Assembly (NCBI GenBank): GCA_037968755.1
Contig: JBBKWB010000024.1
Span: 1-64,000 of the forward strand
Length of the DNA stretch: 64,000 nt
Direction: 5' to 3'
Source of the DNA: Woeseia sp037968755
GTDB taxonomy: Bacteria; Pseudomonadota; Gammaproteobacteria; Steroidobacterales; Woeseiaceae
In this document: one piece after another, positions 55,901 to 63,958 of the stretch
How positions within the stretch are numbered: position 1 is the stretch's first letter
How the letters are laid out: each line of letters opens with the position of its first letter
Position numbers and translations under genes: made by a program
Notes under the pieces: model-generated
What the model was told of the DNA's origin: nothing
The model's database searches: none
The model's input: only the letters and a program-made list of their open reading frames with translations

Positions 55901-56108
55901 GATACTCCGAGTCGACGGCCACTCCAGGCTGGAGGTTGTCGTAAGCCGCGCGCTGAATCCGCGAGCCGGTGACCACAACTTCTTCTATAGTCTCTTCTTC
56001 ATCTTCCTGTGCGGAAGCAGTGCTTGTTCCAAATGCCAAGGCCATCGCCACAGCAATAGATAACAAACAACTTCCATAAGTGTTCCGACCTTCTGGTTTG
56101 TGCTCCAT
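52932..56108 (-). CDS. Large TonB-dependent outer-membrane receptor
   Basis: A 1058-residue receptor with a signal peptide (AVAMALAFGTSTASAQ), EEVVVTGSRI at the TonB-box region, a plug with LNGRRVVSQ and GTDAIAGAVNLIYK, and a barrel ending in Phe (ISGEF). It is of the large type often encoded with polymer or peptide utilisation genes, and differs in sequence and size from the other two intact receptors. It is the first gene of the exported-protein cluster. A run of ten C (ten G on the coding strand) stands four bases before its ATG, and a LacI-type palindrome lies about 95 bases upstream. Confidence 0.93.
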   Translation of the reverse strand: MEHKPEGRNTYGSCLLSIAVAMALAFGTSTASAQEDEEETIEEVVVTGSRIQRAAYDNLQPGVAVDSEYLDNRGYTNVADAINEVPAFGLPLSNSGRQDSQSIGQNFANAFGLGTQRTLTLLNGRRVVSQATPGLGGVAAPGSGLQVDLNMIPTIMIDRVETIFVGGAPIYGTDAIAGAVNLIYKKDFEGFAFDVQTNMDQRGDAGSTRLRGLWGANSADGKGNVMLGLEFARTDATLVTDNDLAGRGTAHCENAAGGLSARGLPLLVPDDGIPDTIICDDAFGVWQVPTSGMPLASLGLVWPNGDNSLRDAQGNSLMFGADGSLITWEQANLGTPRGAFFSVGQDAINNPLFVGLGETNNLIAPLDRYIINATGHREVLDGVNLYSEVLFARTESADNSPDASFGTVVFGPGVGGVAQLNIAENPHITQEFRDVLVLNGVYDPNLADDQYVGISRSNIDIGANSSDFREQNVYRFVVGLEGTFPLLDREWTWDTSLNFGQTNATVRQTDINGKRLALAIDSIRDPATGDIVCRSQIETPPGTFPPTFQEPPSTDIAGCIPFNPIGIQNLTAAQHAYLLQQDYQSTTITQETFELNVAGDLIDLPAGPLAFAGGYIRRQEGSEFLADRASTVGFDPLTPVQSVSGGYDTDEFYAETLVPLIEKGSRFDVPLISSFQLEAAIRWVDNSLAGKDTTWTVGGRLRPDFLGLEDSLTLRGNVTTSIRAPSVQELFLPRSEFNAFAEDPCDDEFSTAGPNPAVRQANCAAEVQTRQANGSLDPNFQLAGFVSLAANRTFPQFTGGNQNLKSEEAESWTAGIVFSPEFVPGLTVSADWTDISIKNEIARLSATQIMNSCYDSVNFPDLDQCTLFERDFDFQVVAPQTGFLNAASRDFAGMIVNFNYDLAETRVAGMVPGDIEIFGSMFHVARHERNVTGDSTELLEGERGFEKWRSQLNLRWTRDRIGAMWQARFIGSFQADAQAPAERFSPGQNGADSTWINNATVTYKLTESMGVRLVIDNVFDNRDSAERRAQTLGGTSTLPFSPLDVIGRRFALSISGEF

Positions 56109-56112
56109 CGTA

Positions 56113-56122
56113 CCCCCCCCCC
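56113..56122 (-). repeat. Ten-G homopolymer in the receptor ribosome-binding region
   Basis: Ten consecutive G on the coding strand end four bases before the ATG and serve as the Shine-Dalgarno region. Tracts of this length are prone to slippage and could change translation efficiency. Confidence 0.7.
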
Positions 56123-56202
56123 TTATATATTTAAACTATATGTCAGAGGCCTGTTTAACACTACTAAGTATCTAGTGGTAGTTAAGACACGTTGCTGTCA
56201 AT

Positions 56203-56216
56203 TGAAACCGTTTACA
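56203..56216. promoter_or_regulatory. Second-type LacI-family operator candidate
   Basis: TGAAACCGTTTACA, a near-palindrome with a central CG and AA/TT flanks as in many LacI-family sites, about 95 bases upstream of the large TonB receptor. It differs from the TTTAACGTTACA sites, so another regulator would be expected. Confidence 0.45.
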
Positions 56217-56663
56217 AAGCTGTTCTAACAACGATGATTCAGTTTTTAACGAAACCAAATAGTTATCATCGAGCAGCGCCGTGTTACGGTCGTTGGTATT
56301 TATCGACCATCGTTTTTTCTTTCAAGTCTTTAACGTGTTGGCGTAGTGGGAATATCTGGATTGCTGAAGCGTCTTATAGCGCTGTATACAGATCGTTACA
56401 GTCAGACAGTGCCTCTAATTTTTAATTGTACGCTTGACGAAAAACTACGGCTTCGAGGTTGCGTGTACAAAATGCGCGTGCGGGACGAACTGACTGCGCG
56501 CCCCCTTCGCGAATATCGACGATGCAATTGTGCTGCTGCTGAGTAATTCCGGGAAGAGCGATCAGACGCGGACGCGAGAGCTGATATCTTTGATTACATA
56601 GAGCGCTTCTACAATCCTCGAAGAAGGCGGAAACTGGAAATCACTAAACAGAAGAAATCGAAC

Positions 56664-56780
56664 TTAACTCAACCGTCCGTGGTATCGGGGTAAAACCCCC
56701 GTTGGAGCACCGCCGCCAGAGGTGCAGGCACCGAGCGCCAGCAAGGCGGCAACCGCCGTTAACCTAATGCTCGTATTCAT
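56664..56780 (-). CDS. Small lipoprotein-like open frame, possibly truncated
   Basis: A 38-codon frame from the ATG at 56780 that is almost entirely a lipoprotein signal: Arg, then VAALLALGAC, followed by SGGGAPTGVLPRY and a stop. The lipobox LGAC is good. No clear ribosome site precedes the ATG. It may be a very small lipoprotein or, more likely, the beginning of a gene whose remainder was lost, since the adjacent DNA on the other strand is a broken lyase gene. Confidence 0.4.
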   Translation of the reverse strand: MNTSIRLTAVAALLALGACTSGGGAPTGVLPRYHGRLS

Positions 56781-56867
56781 TCGGCCCCATACCAATAACC
56801 TGTAAAAGGACTTCGGCCCCGCATTAATTTCCATGCGAGACAATACGAATTTCATCAGCATAGCCAA

Positions 56868-57866
56868 ATGTTCCCGCACCAGGGCCTTAGTCACGGCCAT
56901 TACGACAAACTGTCGTATTCAATGTTCGAGAAAGGTAGTGAATTTATCCAGGATTACGGGATGGTGCGATTCGTTAATATTGAACAGAAAGGCGGTGGCA
57001 ATTACCTGAAGGAAAACAATTCCTGGTCGAAACAATCGATTGCTCATAACACTATTGTCCAGAATGAAACGTCCCATTTTATGGGGCAGTACGAGATTGG
57101 AAGCAAACACCATTCCGAGCTGTATTTTTTCGATGCGTCAAATAAAAATATACAGGTCATCAGCGCGAAAGAGCGAAATGCTTATCCTGGAACGGTCATG
57201 CATCGAACCATAGCAATGATTATGGAAGACAGCTTTGAGAAACCGTTCGTGGTGGATATCATGAAGGTAGTATCCGAAAACGCGAACCAGTACGACCTGC
57301 CCTTCCATTTTTTGGGCCAATTGATTCAGGTAAATTTTGAGTATGATTCCCCATCCACATTGAAAAGCATGGGGAACGGCAATGGCTATCAGCACCTGTG
57401 GCTGGAAGGCAAAGGCAGCCCCGCGTCGAATAATACGAAGCTATTGTGGATGAACGAAGATAAATTCTATTCCCTGACTACAGCGACAAATCGATCCGAT
57501 GAATTGCTGTTAACGAGACTCGGGGCAAACGATCCCGAATTCAATCTGCGCAGAGATGCAGCATTAATAATTCGGCGAAAGAATTCCAATGACACCGTTT
57601 TTGCTTCGGTTATCGAACCGCACGGCTATTACAGCGCGGTGTCAGAGTTTTCTGTGAACTCGAAGAGCAGTATTGCGGACTTGAAGGTTGTGCATGACGA
57701 TGCCAACTATACGGCAGTGATCATGGAGGACACACAAGGCGAACGTCGCCTCTTCGTCCTGAGTAACCTGGATGATTCGGAAATAACCGATCATCGTCTG
57801 AGAATAGGTGATGAGGAGTATCGGTGGATGGGCCCTTACTATTATGGAAATGTTAATAGTAAGTAG
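56868..57866 (+). pseudogene. C-terminal remnant of a PL17 oligoalginate lyase
   Basis: A 332-codon frame matching only the C-terminal half of PL17 alginate lyases (heparinase II/III-like). It opens at GLSHGHYDKLSYS, with QDYGMVRFVNIEQKGGG and QSIAHNTIVQNETSHF following. The zinc-site pattern I recall for Alg17c (His, Asp 18 later, His 31 later) is preserved in HGHY, QDYG and IAHN. The N-terminal alpha/alpha-barrel with the catalytic Tyr and Asn is missing, and so is any signal peptide. The frame remains open to its normal end, so the truncation seems recent. Codon use is AT-richer than in the neighbouring cluster. Confidence 0.85.
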
Positions 57867-58326
57867 TGTCCTGATCGAGGTCAGACCAATCACATTGCGC
57901 ACCCGAAACGATGGACCTTCGGCCCGACCTCGCAGGCTCGTCGGTGCTAACTCCTGACCCACTAGACATATAAAGAGTCACAAGTCGTTGAGGTCGGCTC
58001 AAGCAGTACTGGGTTCGGAGCCAGATACTCTACCCAACTGATCTAAGGGAATATTTTCCAGTACTGCCGGTAGATTCTGAGCTTGTGTTGAGCAAGGATT
58101 GAAGAGGTCGCCTCCCTTTGGTTCTTCTGAATGCCTTGGGTCATGCGGTCTTCGTATTTGGCCCATGCACTGGAACAAGACCCAATTTGGTGCCTGTTTC
58201 CCCGATCTGTCGTTACTTTTTCCCGTCAATCGACCGGATTCGGCACTCCCAAGCGTCTGTTAGGCCAGGCCAGAGCTGCACGCCGCTTCTGACCTCTCCC
58301 CTAGGAATGCAAACGGAGACATCGAC
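57867..58326. other. Intergenic debris with a tRNA-Arg-like fragment
   Basis: No supported gene. On the minus strand 58009-58050 resembles the D-arm and anticodon arm of a tRNA, with a loop of CTCCGAA giving anticodon CCG. The acceptor and T-arms are absent and several stem pairs are broken, so at best it is a relic. A weak 76-codon minus-strand frame runs through the same bases. Confidence 0.35.
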
Positions 58327-59280
58327 ATGAATACCCGTCACCTCACTACATTGATCAGCATCGCAGCACTCCTGCTGCTTGCCAGCAGCACTGGATTCGC
58401 AGGTGGCTGGCACCACGACAAGAACGAAGGCGCTTGCTACAAAACAACCGATTCGATGAAGTACGCCTGTTCCGCCGATATTGTCGACGATCTGAATACC
58501 GCCTGGGCCAAGTGCCTGAATACGGACGAGGTCCGTGAGTGCCGCCGTGAAGCCCGCTCCGAATATCGGGACGCACGTGCCGAATGTCGTGTGCAGGCTG
58601 CCGGCCGGGACGATCTTTGCGCGCGCCTGCCTGACGACGGTCCTTACATTACCGATATTGACCCCGCCAATTTCAAGACGCCGGAACAAACCCAAGCGGG
58701 TGGTAATCGCTTCATGCCGTTAGTTATCGGAACCGTTTACACGTACCGTAACGAAGAAGACAACGAAGACATTGTTGTCACGGTGACTGATCGCACCCGG
58801 GAAATTGAAGGTGTTACTACAATCGTAGTGCAGGATGTCGTATCGATTGATGGCGTGCGGATTGAAGACACGGACGACTACTTCGCGGAAGACTGGGATG
58901 GCAACGTATGGTACTTCGGTGAAGTCGCCCAGAACTTTGAAGACGGCTTCCTGACCGACCTCGAAGGTTCATTCATAGCCGGCGAAGACGGCGCACAGGC
59001 TGGCATCATCATGCTTGCCAACCCGATGGTCGGCGATGTTTACCGACAGGAGTTTGCGTTAGGTGATGCAGAGGATGCGGCTGAGATACTCGCATTGGAC
59101 GCGGACCTCGAAGGCGATCATTTCGATTGCAATAACGCCTGCCTGAAAACAGAGGACTTTATTCCGACCGAAGCGGATGCAACGGAATACAAGTACTACA
59201 TCGAGGGCATAGGCTTTGTTGCCGAACAACTGCCGGAAGGCGACGTGGTGCTGGAACTGGTTTCGGTCAGCTCACCCTGA
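58327..59280 (+). CDS. Unrecognised exported acidic protein
   Basis: A 317-residue protein with a clear signal peptide (ISIAALLLLASSTGFA). The mature protein begins with a Cys-rich helical section (about 35-100) containing six Cys, including CYKTT, YACSAD, KCLN, ECRREARSE and ECRVQA, probably disulfide-bonded. An acidic beta-rich domain follows (VIGTVYTYRNEEDNED, DDYFAEDWDGNVWYFGE). GGAGA precedes the ATG. It overlaps the end of the convergent kdsB gene by 14 bases. I do not recognise a family with a known function; a calcium-binding or surface role is a guess. Confidence 0.75.
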   Translation: MNTRHLTTLISIAALLLLASSTGFAGGWHHDKNEGACYKTTDSMKYACSADIVDDLNTAWAKCLNTDEVRECRREARSEYRDARAECRVQAAGRDDLCARLPDDGPYITDIDPANFKTPEQTQAGGNRFMPLVIGTVYTYRNEEDNEDIVVTVTDRTREIEGVTTIVVQDVVSIDGVRIEDTDDYFAEDWDGNVWYFGEVAQNFEDGFLTDLEGSFIAGEDGAQAGIIMLANPMVGDVYRQEFALGDAEDAAEILALDADLEGDHFDCNNACLKTEDFIPTEADATEYKYYIEGIGFVAEQLPEGDVVLELVSVSSP

Positions 59281-60016
59281 GCAGATTCGCGACCGCTTGC
59301 AGATCCTCTTCAGTATCTACCCCCGGTCCCGGACGGGACCGGGGAATGCCGACCCGGATCGTCATCCCAAGATACAGCGCCCTGAGTTGCTCAAGGCGTT
59401 CGGTCGTTTCCAGCGCAACCGGCGCTGCCGCAACCAATTGTTTCAGTACCGCAACCCGATAACCGTAGATTCCGTGATGCTGCAGTGCCGTTGCCATCGC
59501 CAGTTCATTCTCGGATGAATTGCGTGCATGCGGGATTGACGCACGACTGAAGTAAAGGGCATTACCGTTTGCGGCGCATACAACTTTGACGATATTCGGA
59601 TTCTGAAAGTCCCGTGCTGAGTCCAGCTTCGACGCAAGCGTCGATATATGTACCTCAGCTTCGGTCAATAATTGTGCGCATTGATCAATCAGGGCTGGCG
59701 GCATCAACGGTTCATCACCTTGCAGATTTACTACACAGACGTCGTCGCTCCAGCCTTCCTTCGCGCAGACCTCCGCGAGGCGCTCCGTGCCCGACGTGTG
59801 CTTGGTATCAGTCATACAGGCTCTTCCGCCAAAACCGCGAACAGCTACCGCAATTCTCTCATCGTCGGTCGCAACAATGACGTCGTCGGCCTGGCTTTCA
59901 CTGGCACGGGCATACACGTGTTCGATCATTGGCTTACCGGCGATCTCGCGCAACGGTTTACCCGGCAGTCGTTCGGATGCGTAGCGTGCGGGGATAACGA
60001 CTTTGAAATTAATCAT
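59267..60016 (-). CDS. kdsB: 3-deoxy-manno-octulosonate cytidylyltransferase
   Basis: A 249-residue enzyme that joins CTP and Kdo to give CMP-Kdo for lipopolysaccharide core synthesis. Diagnostic motifs are VIPARYASERLPGKPL at 7-22, ATDDERI near 49, and VNLQGDEPL near 98-106. Its ATG shares bases with the lpxK stop (TAATG), so translation is coupled. The length is normal. It overlaps the end of the convergent gene at 58327 by 14 bases. Confidence 0.96.
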   Translation of the reverse strand: MINFKVVIPARYASERLPGKPLREIAGKPMIEHVYARASESQADDVIVATDDERIAVAVRGFGGRACMTDTKHTSGTERLAEVCAKEGWSDDVCVVNLQGDEPLMPPALIDQCAQLLTEAEVHISTLASKLDSARDFQNPNIVKVVCAANGNALYFSRASIPHARNSSENELAMATALQHHGIYGYRVAVLKQLVAAAPVALETTERLEQLRALYLGMTIRVGIPRSRPGPGVDTEEDLQAVANLLRVS

Positions 60017-61053
60017 TACGTACTCTGCATTGTGACCGGGCCCAGTTTGTCGACCAGCCCGTCAAGCCAGGATTCGTCGTGCATATCGACATCGACTGGC
60101 ACGTACCAGTGCCTTGCCGTTGCAAACTCGCGGCATTTCACCGCATCTTTCTCCGTCATGACGATATCGTATTCATCATCAAACGCCAGGTCTCGCGCCG
60201 TCAACTGCGCGTGGTCCGGAAACGGGTGGCGAATGACGTCGAGCCCACGCATTTCAAGGCTTAAAAAGAAACGCTCCGGATTCCCTATGCCCGCCACACC
60301 GTGTACTGTTTTGCCGCGCAAGGATTCGAAGTTCTGCGAATCACCGCCGACGACACAGAACAAATCATGCGTAATCAGGTGAAAGCCAGTCGTTTTTTCA
60401 GTCTGCGATGCAAGCTCGGCAGGCATAGCTGTGTCCGCCGCCGTCAGGTGTACCAGTACCCTGTCAACGGTGCCAAGTCGTTTGCGGGATTCACGCAATG
60501 GTCCGGCCGGCAACAACCAGCCGTTGCCGAAGCCGCGCGCGCCATCCACTACTGCGATCTCGAAGTCGCGTTGCAGCCTGTAGTGCTGCAAGCCGTCATC
60601 CGTCAGGACAACGTTGACACCCATGGCAATCAACTCCGCTGCTGCGGCTGCCCTATCCGGGTGCACTACAACCGGGCAGTGACTGCGCGTCGCAAGCAGC
60701 AGTGGCTCGTCGCCAACTATCTGGGGGTCACTGCTGGCATTGACCTGTACCGGCGTATCGCCAGTCAGGCCACCGTAGCCTCGACTAACGATACCCGGCG
60801 TGAAACCGCGCGCACGCAATTGGCTGGCCAACCAGATCGTCACAGGCGTCTTGCCGGTACCGCCGACAGAAATATTACCTATCACCACAACGGGCACGGA
60901 CACCCTGACTGAGCGCTTGAACCCGCGACGATAGAGCATGCGTCGCACACCGCTTAACAGCGCAAACAAGGCACTGAATGGGATAAGCAATAGATGCCAG
61001 TAACCACCGGCGTACCACAGCTTGCTTAGGCGACTCTCACGCGAACGAGGCAT
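60016..61053 (-). CDS. lpxK: Tetraacyldisaccharide 4'-kinase
   Basis: A 345-residue inner-membrane-associated kinase that phosphorylates the 4' position of the lipid A precursor. An N-terminal hydrophobic segment (HLLLIPFSALFALLSGV) precedes the P-loop GNISVGGTGKTP at about 58-69. VLTDDGLQHYRL and the C-terminal MTEKDAVKC are typical. It lies 18 bases after msbA, the standard gammaproteobacterial arrangement. Confidence 0.95.
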   Translation of the reverse strand: MPRSRESRLSKLWYAGGYWHLLLIPFSALFALLSGVRRMLYRRGFKRSVRVSVPVVVIGNISVGGTGKTPVTIWLASQLRARGFTPGIVSRGYGGLTGDTPVQVNASSDPQIVGDEPLLLATRSHCPVVVHPDRAAAAAELIAMGVNVVLTDDGLQHYRLQRDFEIAVVDGARGFGNGWLLPAGPLRESRKRLGTVDRVLVHLTAADTAMPAELASQTEKTTGFHLITHDLFCVVGGDSQNFESLRGKTVHGVAGIGNPERFFLSLEMRGLDVIRHPFPDHAQLTARDLAFDDEYDIVMTEKDAVKCREFATARHWYVPVDVDMHDESWLDGLVDKLGPVTMQST

Positions 61054-61071
61054 GCCGTTGCTCCCCGGCCC

Positions 61072-62835
61072 TCAGGTAGCGGCTGAGTCATCGGAGAACT
61101 GCATCCGATACAACGCCGCGTAATGTCCGTCGGCCGTCAGCAACTCGCTATGGGTGCCGGACTCCACGATACGACCTTTATCAAGCACGATAATCTTGTC
61201 GGCGCTCTCTACTGTCGACAAACGGTGAGCAATGACCAGGGTAGTTCGGTTCATCATCAGCGCATTCAGCGCATCCTGAATGCGGCGTTCCGATTTGGTA
61301 TCCAACGACGACGTTGCTTCGTCCAGAATCAAAATCGGCGCGTTCTTGAGCAACGCACGACCGATTGCAATGCGTTGCCGCTGGCCACCTGAAAGCAGTA
61401 CACCACGATCGCCGACGGTCGTTTCCAGGCCGTTCGGCATGTCGTCAACAAACTCGAGTATGTGCGCCGCTTCGGCTGCAGCGAGCAAGTCCTTGCGGCT
61501 GCAATTCTTAAGTTGTCCGTAGGCCAGGTTATTGGCAATTGTGTCGTTGAACAACACGACGTCCTGGCTAACGAGGCTGATGCTGTCGCGCAAATGCGTA
61601 AGCTTGAACTCGCGGATCGGCCGATCGTCAATCAGGATTTCACCCTTGTCCACGTCATAGAAGCGCGGCAATAGCGATACCAACGTGGATTTTCCGCTAC
61701 CGGAATGGCCGACAATGGCGAGCGACGTGCCCGCTTCGACACGCACCGACAAGCCGTCGATTATCGGCGCGTCCTCGCCATCGTAGGCAAAACCGATGTC
61801 GCGAAATTCAACCGTTCCGTGCACCCGCTCAGCGGCCCAGTCACCGTCGTCGACTTCATCCTCCTGATCAATCACCTCGAACAGGCTGTCACCCGCTGCG
61901 ATGCCACGCTGCAAAGTCGCGTTTACATTCGTGATACGGCGTAGCGGCTGCATCATCAGCATCATGGCACCAAAGAACGCCATGAAACTGCCGGGGCTCA
62001 GGTTGTTGTTCACGGACTCGATACCTGCAAGGTACACCACACCAGCGATGCCAACTCCGAATACAATCTGTGTGATTGCCACACCCAGCGAGCGCGTACG
62101 GATCAGCTTCATGTTCTGAAGACGGTTACTTTCATCGACACTGACCATACGGGCCATTTCGTATTCGCGACCGCCGAAAATTTTGACAACACGATGCCCG
62201 GACAACACTTCTTCGGTGACTTGTGTGACTTCGCCGACCGAGTCCTGGATACGTCCGCTGTAACGACGAAAAGCGGATCCCAGTGCGCGGATCAGTACAG
62301 CGATAATCGGCAAGACTATGGCTACCGTGACGAACAAACGTGGGCTTTGGTACAGCATCAAACCAATTGCCGCCATGACCGTTAACAGATCGCGAACCAG
62401 TATCGTTACAACATTGGTAACGGACTCGGCCACCATTTCCACGTTGTAAGTCATACGCGACAGCAACGGGCCCATGGACTGCTTCTCGAAAAAACGCGAT
62501 GGCAAAGTCAGATATTTGCCGAACAGGTCGCGGCGTAACGAGCTGATGACCGTGCGGCCGATCCAGCCCAGCGATGCCTCCGTAGCAAAACCGGCCATGC
62601 CGCGCAGGATGAAAACGACGACGAAGGCTATTGGCAACCAGCGCGCAGTCTCAATATTTTTCGCGACCAGCGCCTCGTCCATCAGCGGCTCAATCAGCGC
62701 GACCATTGTCATCTCAACCACCGCCGTCGCCGCCATGGCAATCAGTGCGACTATGCCGATTGTCCGGTGTGGCAAGACGTAGCGCCATAATCGTGCGTAC
62801 ACGGTTTTGACGCGCGGATCGAAGAATTGACTCAC
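61072..62835 (-). CDS. msbA: Lipid A export ABC transporter MsbA
   Basis: A 587-residue half-transporter with six N-terminal transmembrane helices and a C-terminal ATPase. Walker A is GHSGSGKST, the Q-loop SLVSQDVVLF, the signature LSGGQRQRIAIGRALL, Walker B ILILDEATSSLD and the switch His in VIAHRLS. It flips lipid A-core across the inner membrane. The stop of exbD overlaps its start by four bases. Length and order are normal. Confidence 0.96.
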   Translation of the reverse strand: MSQFFDPRVKTVYARLWRYVLPHRTIGIVALIAMAATAVVEMTMVALIEPLMDEALVAKNIETARWLPIAFVVVFILRGMAGFATEASLGWIGRTVISSLRRDLFGKYLTLPSRFFEKQSMGPLLSRMTYNVEMVAESVTNVVTILVRDLLTVMAAIGLMLYQSPRLFVTVAIVLPIIAVLIRALGSAFRRYSGRIQDSVGEVTQVTEEVLSGHRVVKIFGGREYEMARMVSVDESNRLQNMKLIRTRSLGVAITQIVFGVGIAGVVYLAGIESVNNNLSPGSFMAFFGAMMLMMQPLRRITNVNATLQRGIAAGDSLFEVIDQEDEVDDGDWAAERVHGTVEFRDIGFAYDGEDAPIIDGLSVRVEAGTSLAIVGHSGSGKSTLVSLLPRFYDVDKGEILIDDRPIREFKLTHLRDSISLVSQDVVLFNDTIANNLAYGQLKNCSRKDLLAAAEAAHILEFVDDMPNGLETTVGDRGVLLSGGQRQRIAIGRALLKNAPILILDEATSSLDTKSERRIQDALNALMMNRTTLVIAHRLSTVESADKIIVLDKGRIVESGTHSELLTADGHYAALYRMQFSDDSAAT

Positions 62836-63260
62836 GGCTGTTCGGAAGGGTCGTTAAGTGTTGCGATGCTGATCTGGGAAAAGCCGAGCCTACCGGCGAC
62901 GTCCATCGCCGTTACGACGTGCTGGTGCCGGGCATTCGCATCGGCGCTTATGGTCAGGGGCAGTGTTGTGTCGCCGTCTGAAAGTTTCTCGAGTGCGTTA
63001 CGAATCGTCTCAGGCCGACTGTTGACCAGCTCACGACCATTAATAAGGTAGGTGCCCTGCTCCGTAATCATGATCTCAAGCTGCTGCGGCTTGTCCTCAA
63101 CGACGGCAGTACTTTCCGCTTGTGGCAGCCGGATCGAAATTTGTGACTGCTTTACGAAGCTTGTCGACACCATGAAGAAAATCAGCAGCAGCAGAACAAC
63201 ATCGATCAACGAGGTCAGGTTAACCTCGGGTTCTTCTTTCGGCCGAATGCGCAGATTCAT
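62832..63260 (-). CDS. exbD: Biopolymer transport protein ExbD
   Basis: A 142-residue protein with one N-terminal transmembrane segment (LTSLIDVVLLLLIFFMVSTSF) carrying the essential membrane Asp (here in LIDVV), and a periplasmic domain. With ExbB it forms the proton channel that energises TonB. Overlaps both exbB and msbA by four bases. Supplies energy for receptors like the three in this window. Confidence 0.95.
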   Translation of the reverse strand: MNLRIRPKEEPEVNLTSLIDVVLLLLIFFMVSTSFVKQSQISIRLPQAESTAVVEDKPQQLEIMITEQGTYLINGRELVNSRPETIRNALEKLSDGDTTLPLTISADANARHQHVVTAMDVAGRLGFSQISIATLNDPSEQP

Positions 63261-63892
63261 GAATTCTTCTTGGACTTCTTGTTGTACGACTGGCGGCGAT
63301 GCAGGGCTTCAACAAGTTTGATCGCTTCCTTTTCCATGTCGACGACCAAGGTGTCGACGCGATTGCGAAAATAGCGGTAGCCAATCAATGCGGGAATGGC
63401 GACGGTTAGGCCCGCGGCGGTTGTAATAAGCGCTTCCGCGATACCACCAGCCAGTACCGTCGGGTTACCGACGCCGTGCGTGGTGATTGCGGTGAACACT
63501 TTGACCATGCCAATCACCGTGCCAAGCAGGCCCAGTAACGGAGTAATCGCCGCGACCGTGCCCAGCGAATCGAGATAGCGCTCCAGCTCATGCACCACAT
63601 GTCGACCGGTGTCCTCGATGCTGTCTTTCATGATGACCCGTTCGCGATCACGATTAATCAGGCCGGCAGCGAGAATCTGACCGAGTGGCGAGCCCTGATG
63701 GAGAATCTGGATCTGCCGATGATCCAGCGCATTCTCTTTCACCCAGCTCCACACTTTGCTGGTCAGATCGTCGGGCAACACGCGTTTTTGCTGCAACGTC
63801 CAGAAGCGCTCGAGCATGATGCCCATGGCGAGTATGGCGCAGAGGATGATGGGCGCCATCAACCAGCCGCCAGCTTTAACGATTTCAACCAT
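63257..63892 (-). CDS. exbB: MotA/TolQ/ExbB proton channel protein ExbB
   Basis: A 211-residue inner-membrane protein with three transmembrane segments: one at 8-25 (GWLMAPIILCAILAMGI), and two around TVAAITPLLGLLGTVIGMVKVF and ALITTAAGLTVAIPALIGY, the conserved ExbB/TolQ core. First gene of the exbB-exbD-msbA-lpxK-kdsB operon. The starting ATG is followed by a normal N-terminus. Confidence 0.95.
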   Translation of the reverse strand: MVEIVKAGGWLMAPIILCAILAMGIMLERFWTLQQKRVLPDDLTSKVWSWVKENALDHRQIQILHQGSPLGQILAAGLINRDRERVIMKDSIEDTGRHVVHELERYLDSLGTVAAITPLLGLLGTVIGMVKVFTAITTHGVGNPTVLAGGIAEALITTAAGLTVAIPALIGYRYFRNRVDTLVVDMEKEAIKLVEALHRRQSYNKKSKKNS

Positions 63893-63958
63893 ATAGAGTG
63901 TACGGTGTGCGGAAAATGCGAAATATACAGGGACCGGCCCGAAAATTCCCGCGCATCG

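Noticed and set aside
54384..56063. Long open frames antisense to the large TonB receptor
   Set aside because: GC-rich coding DNA commonly leaves the opposite strand open; these have no family signatures and the receptor frame is clear.
57999..58229. 76-codon minus-strand frame next to the PL17 remnant
   Set aside because: No recognisable domain; it overlaps the tRNA-like stretch and lacks a convincing ribosome site.
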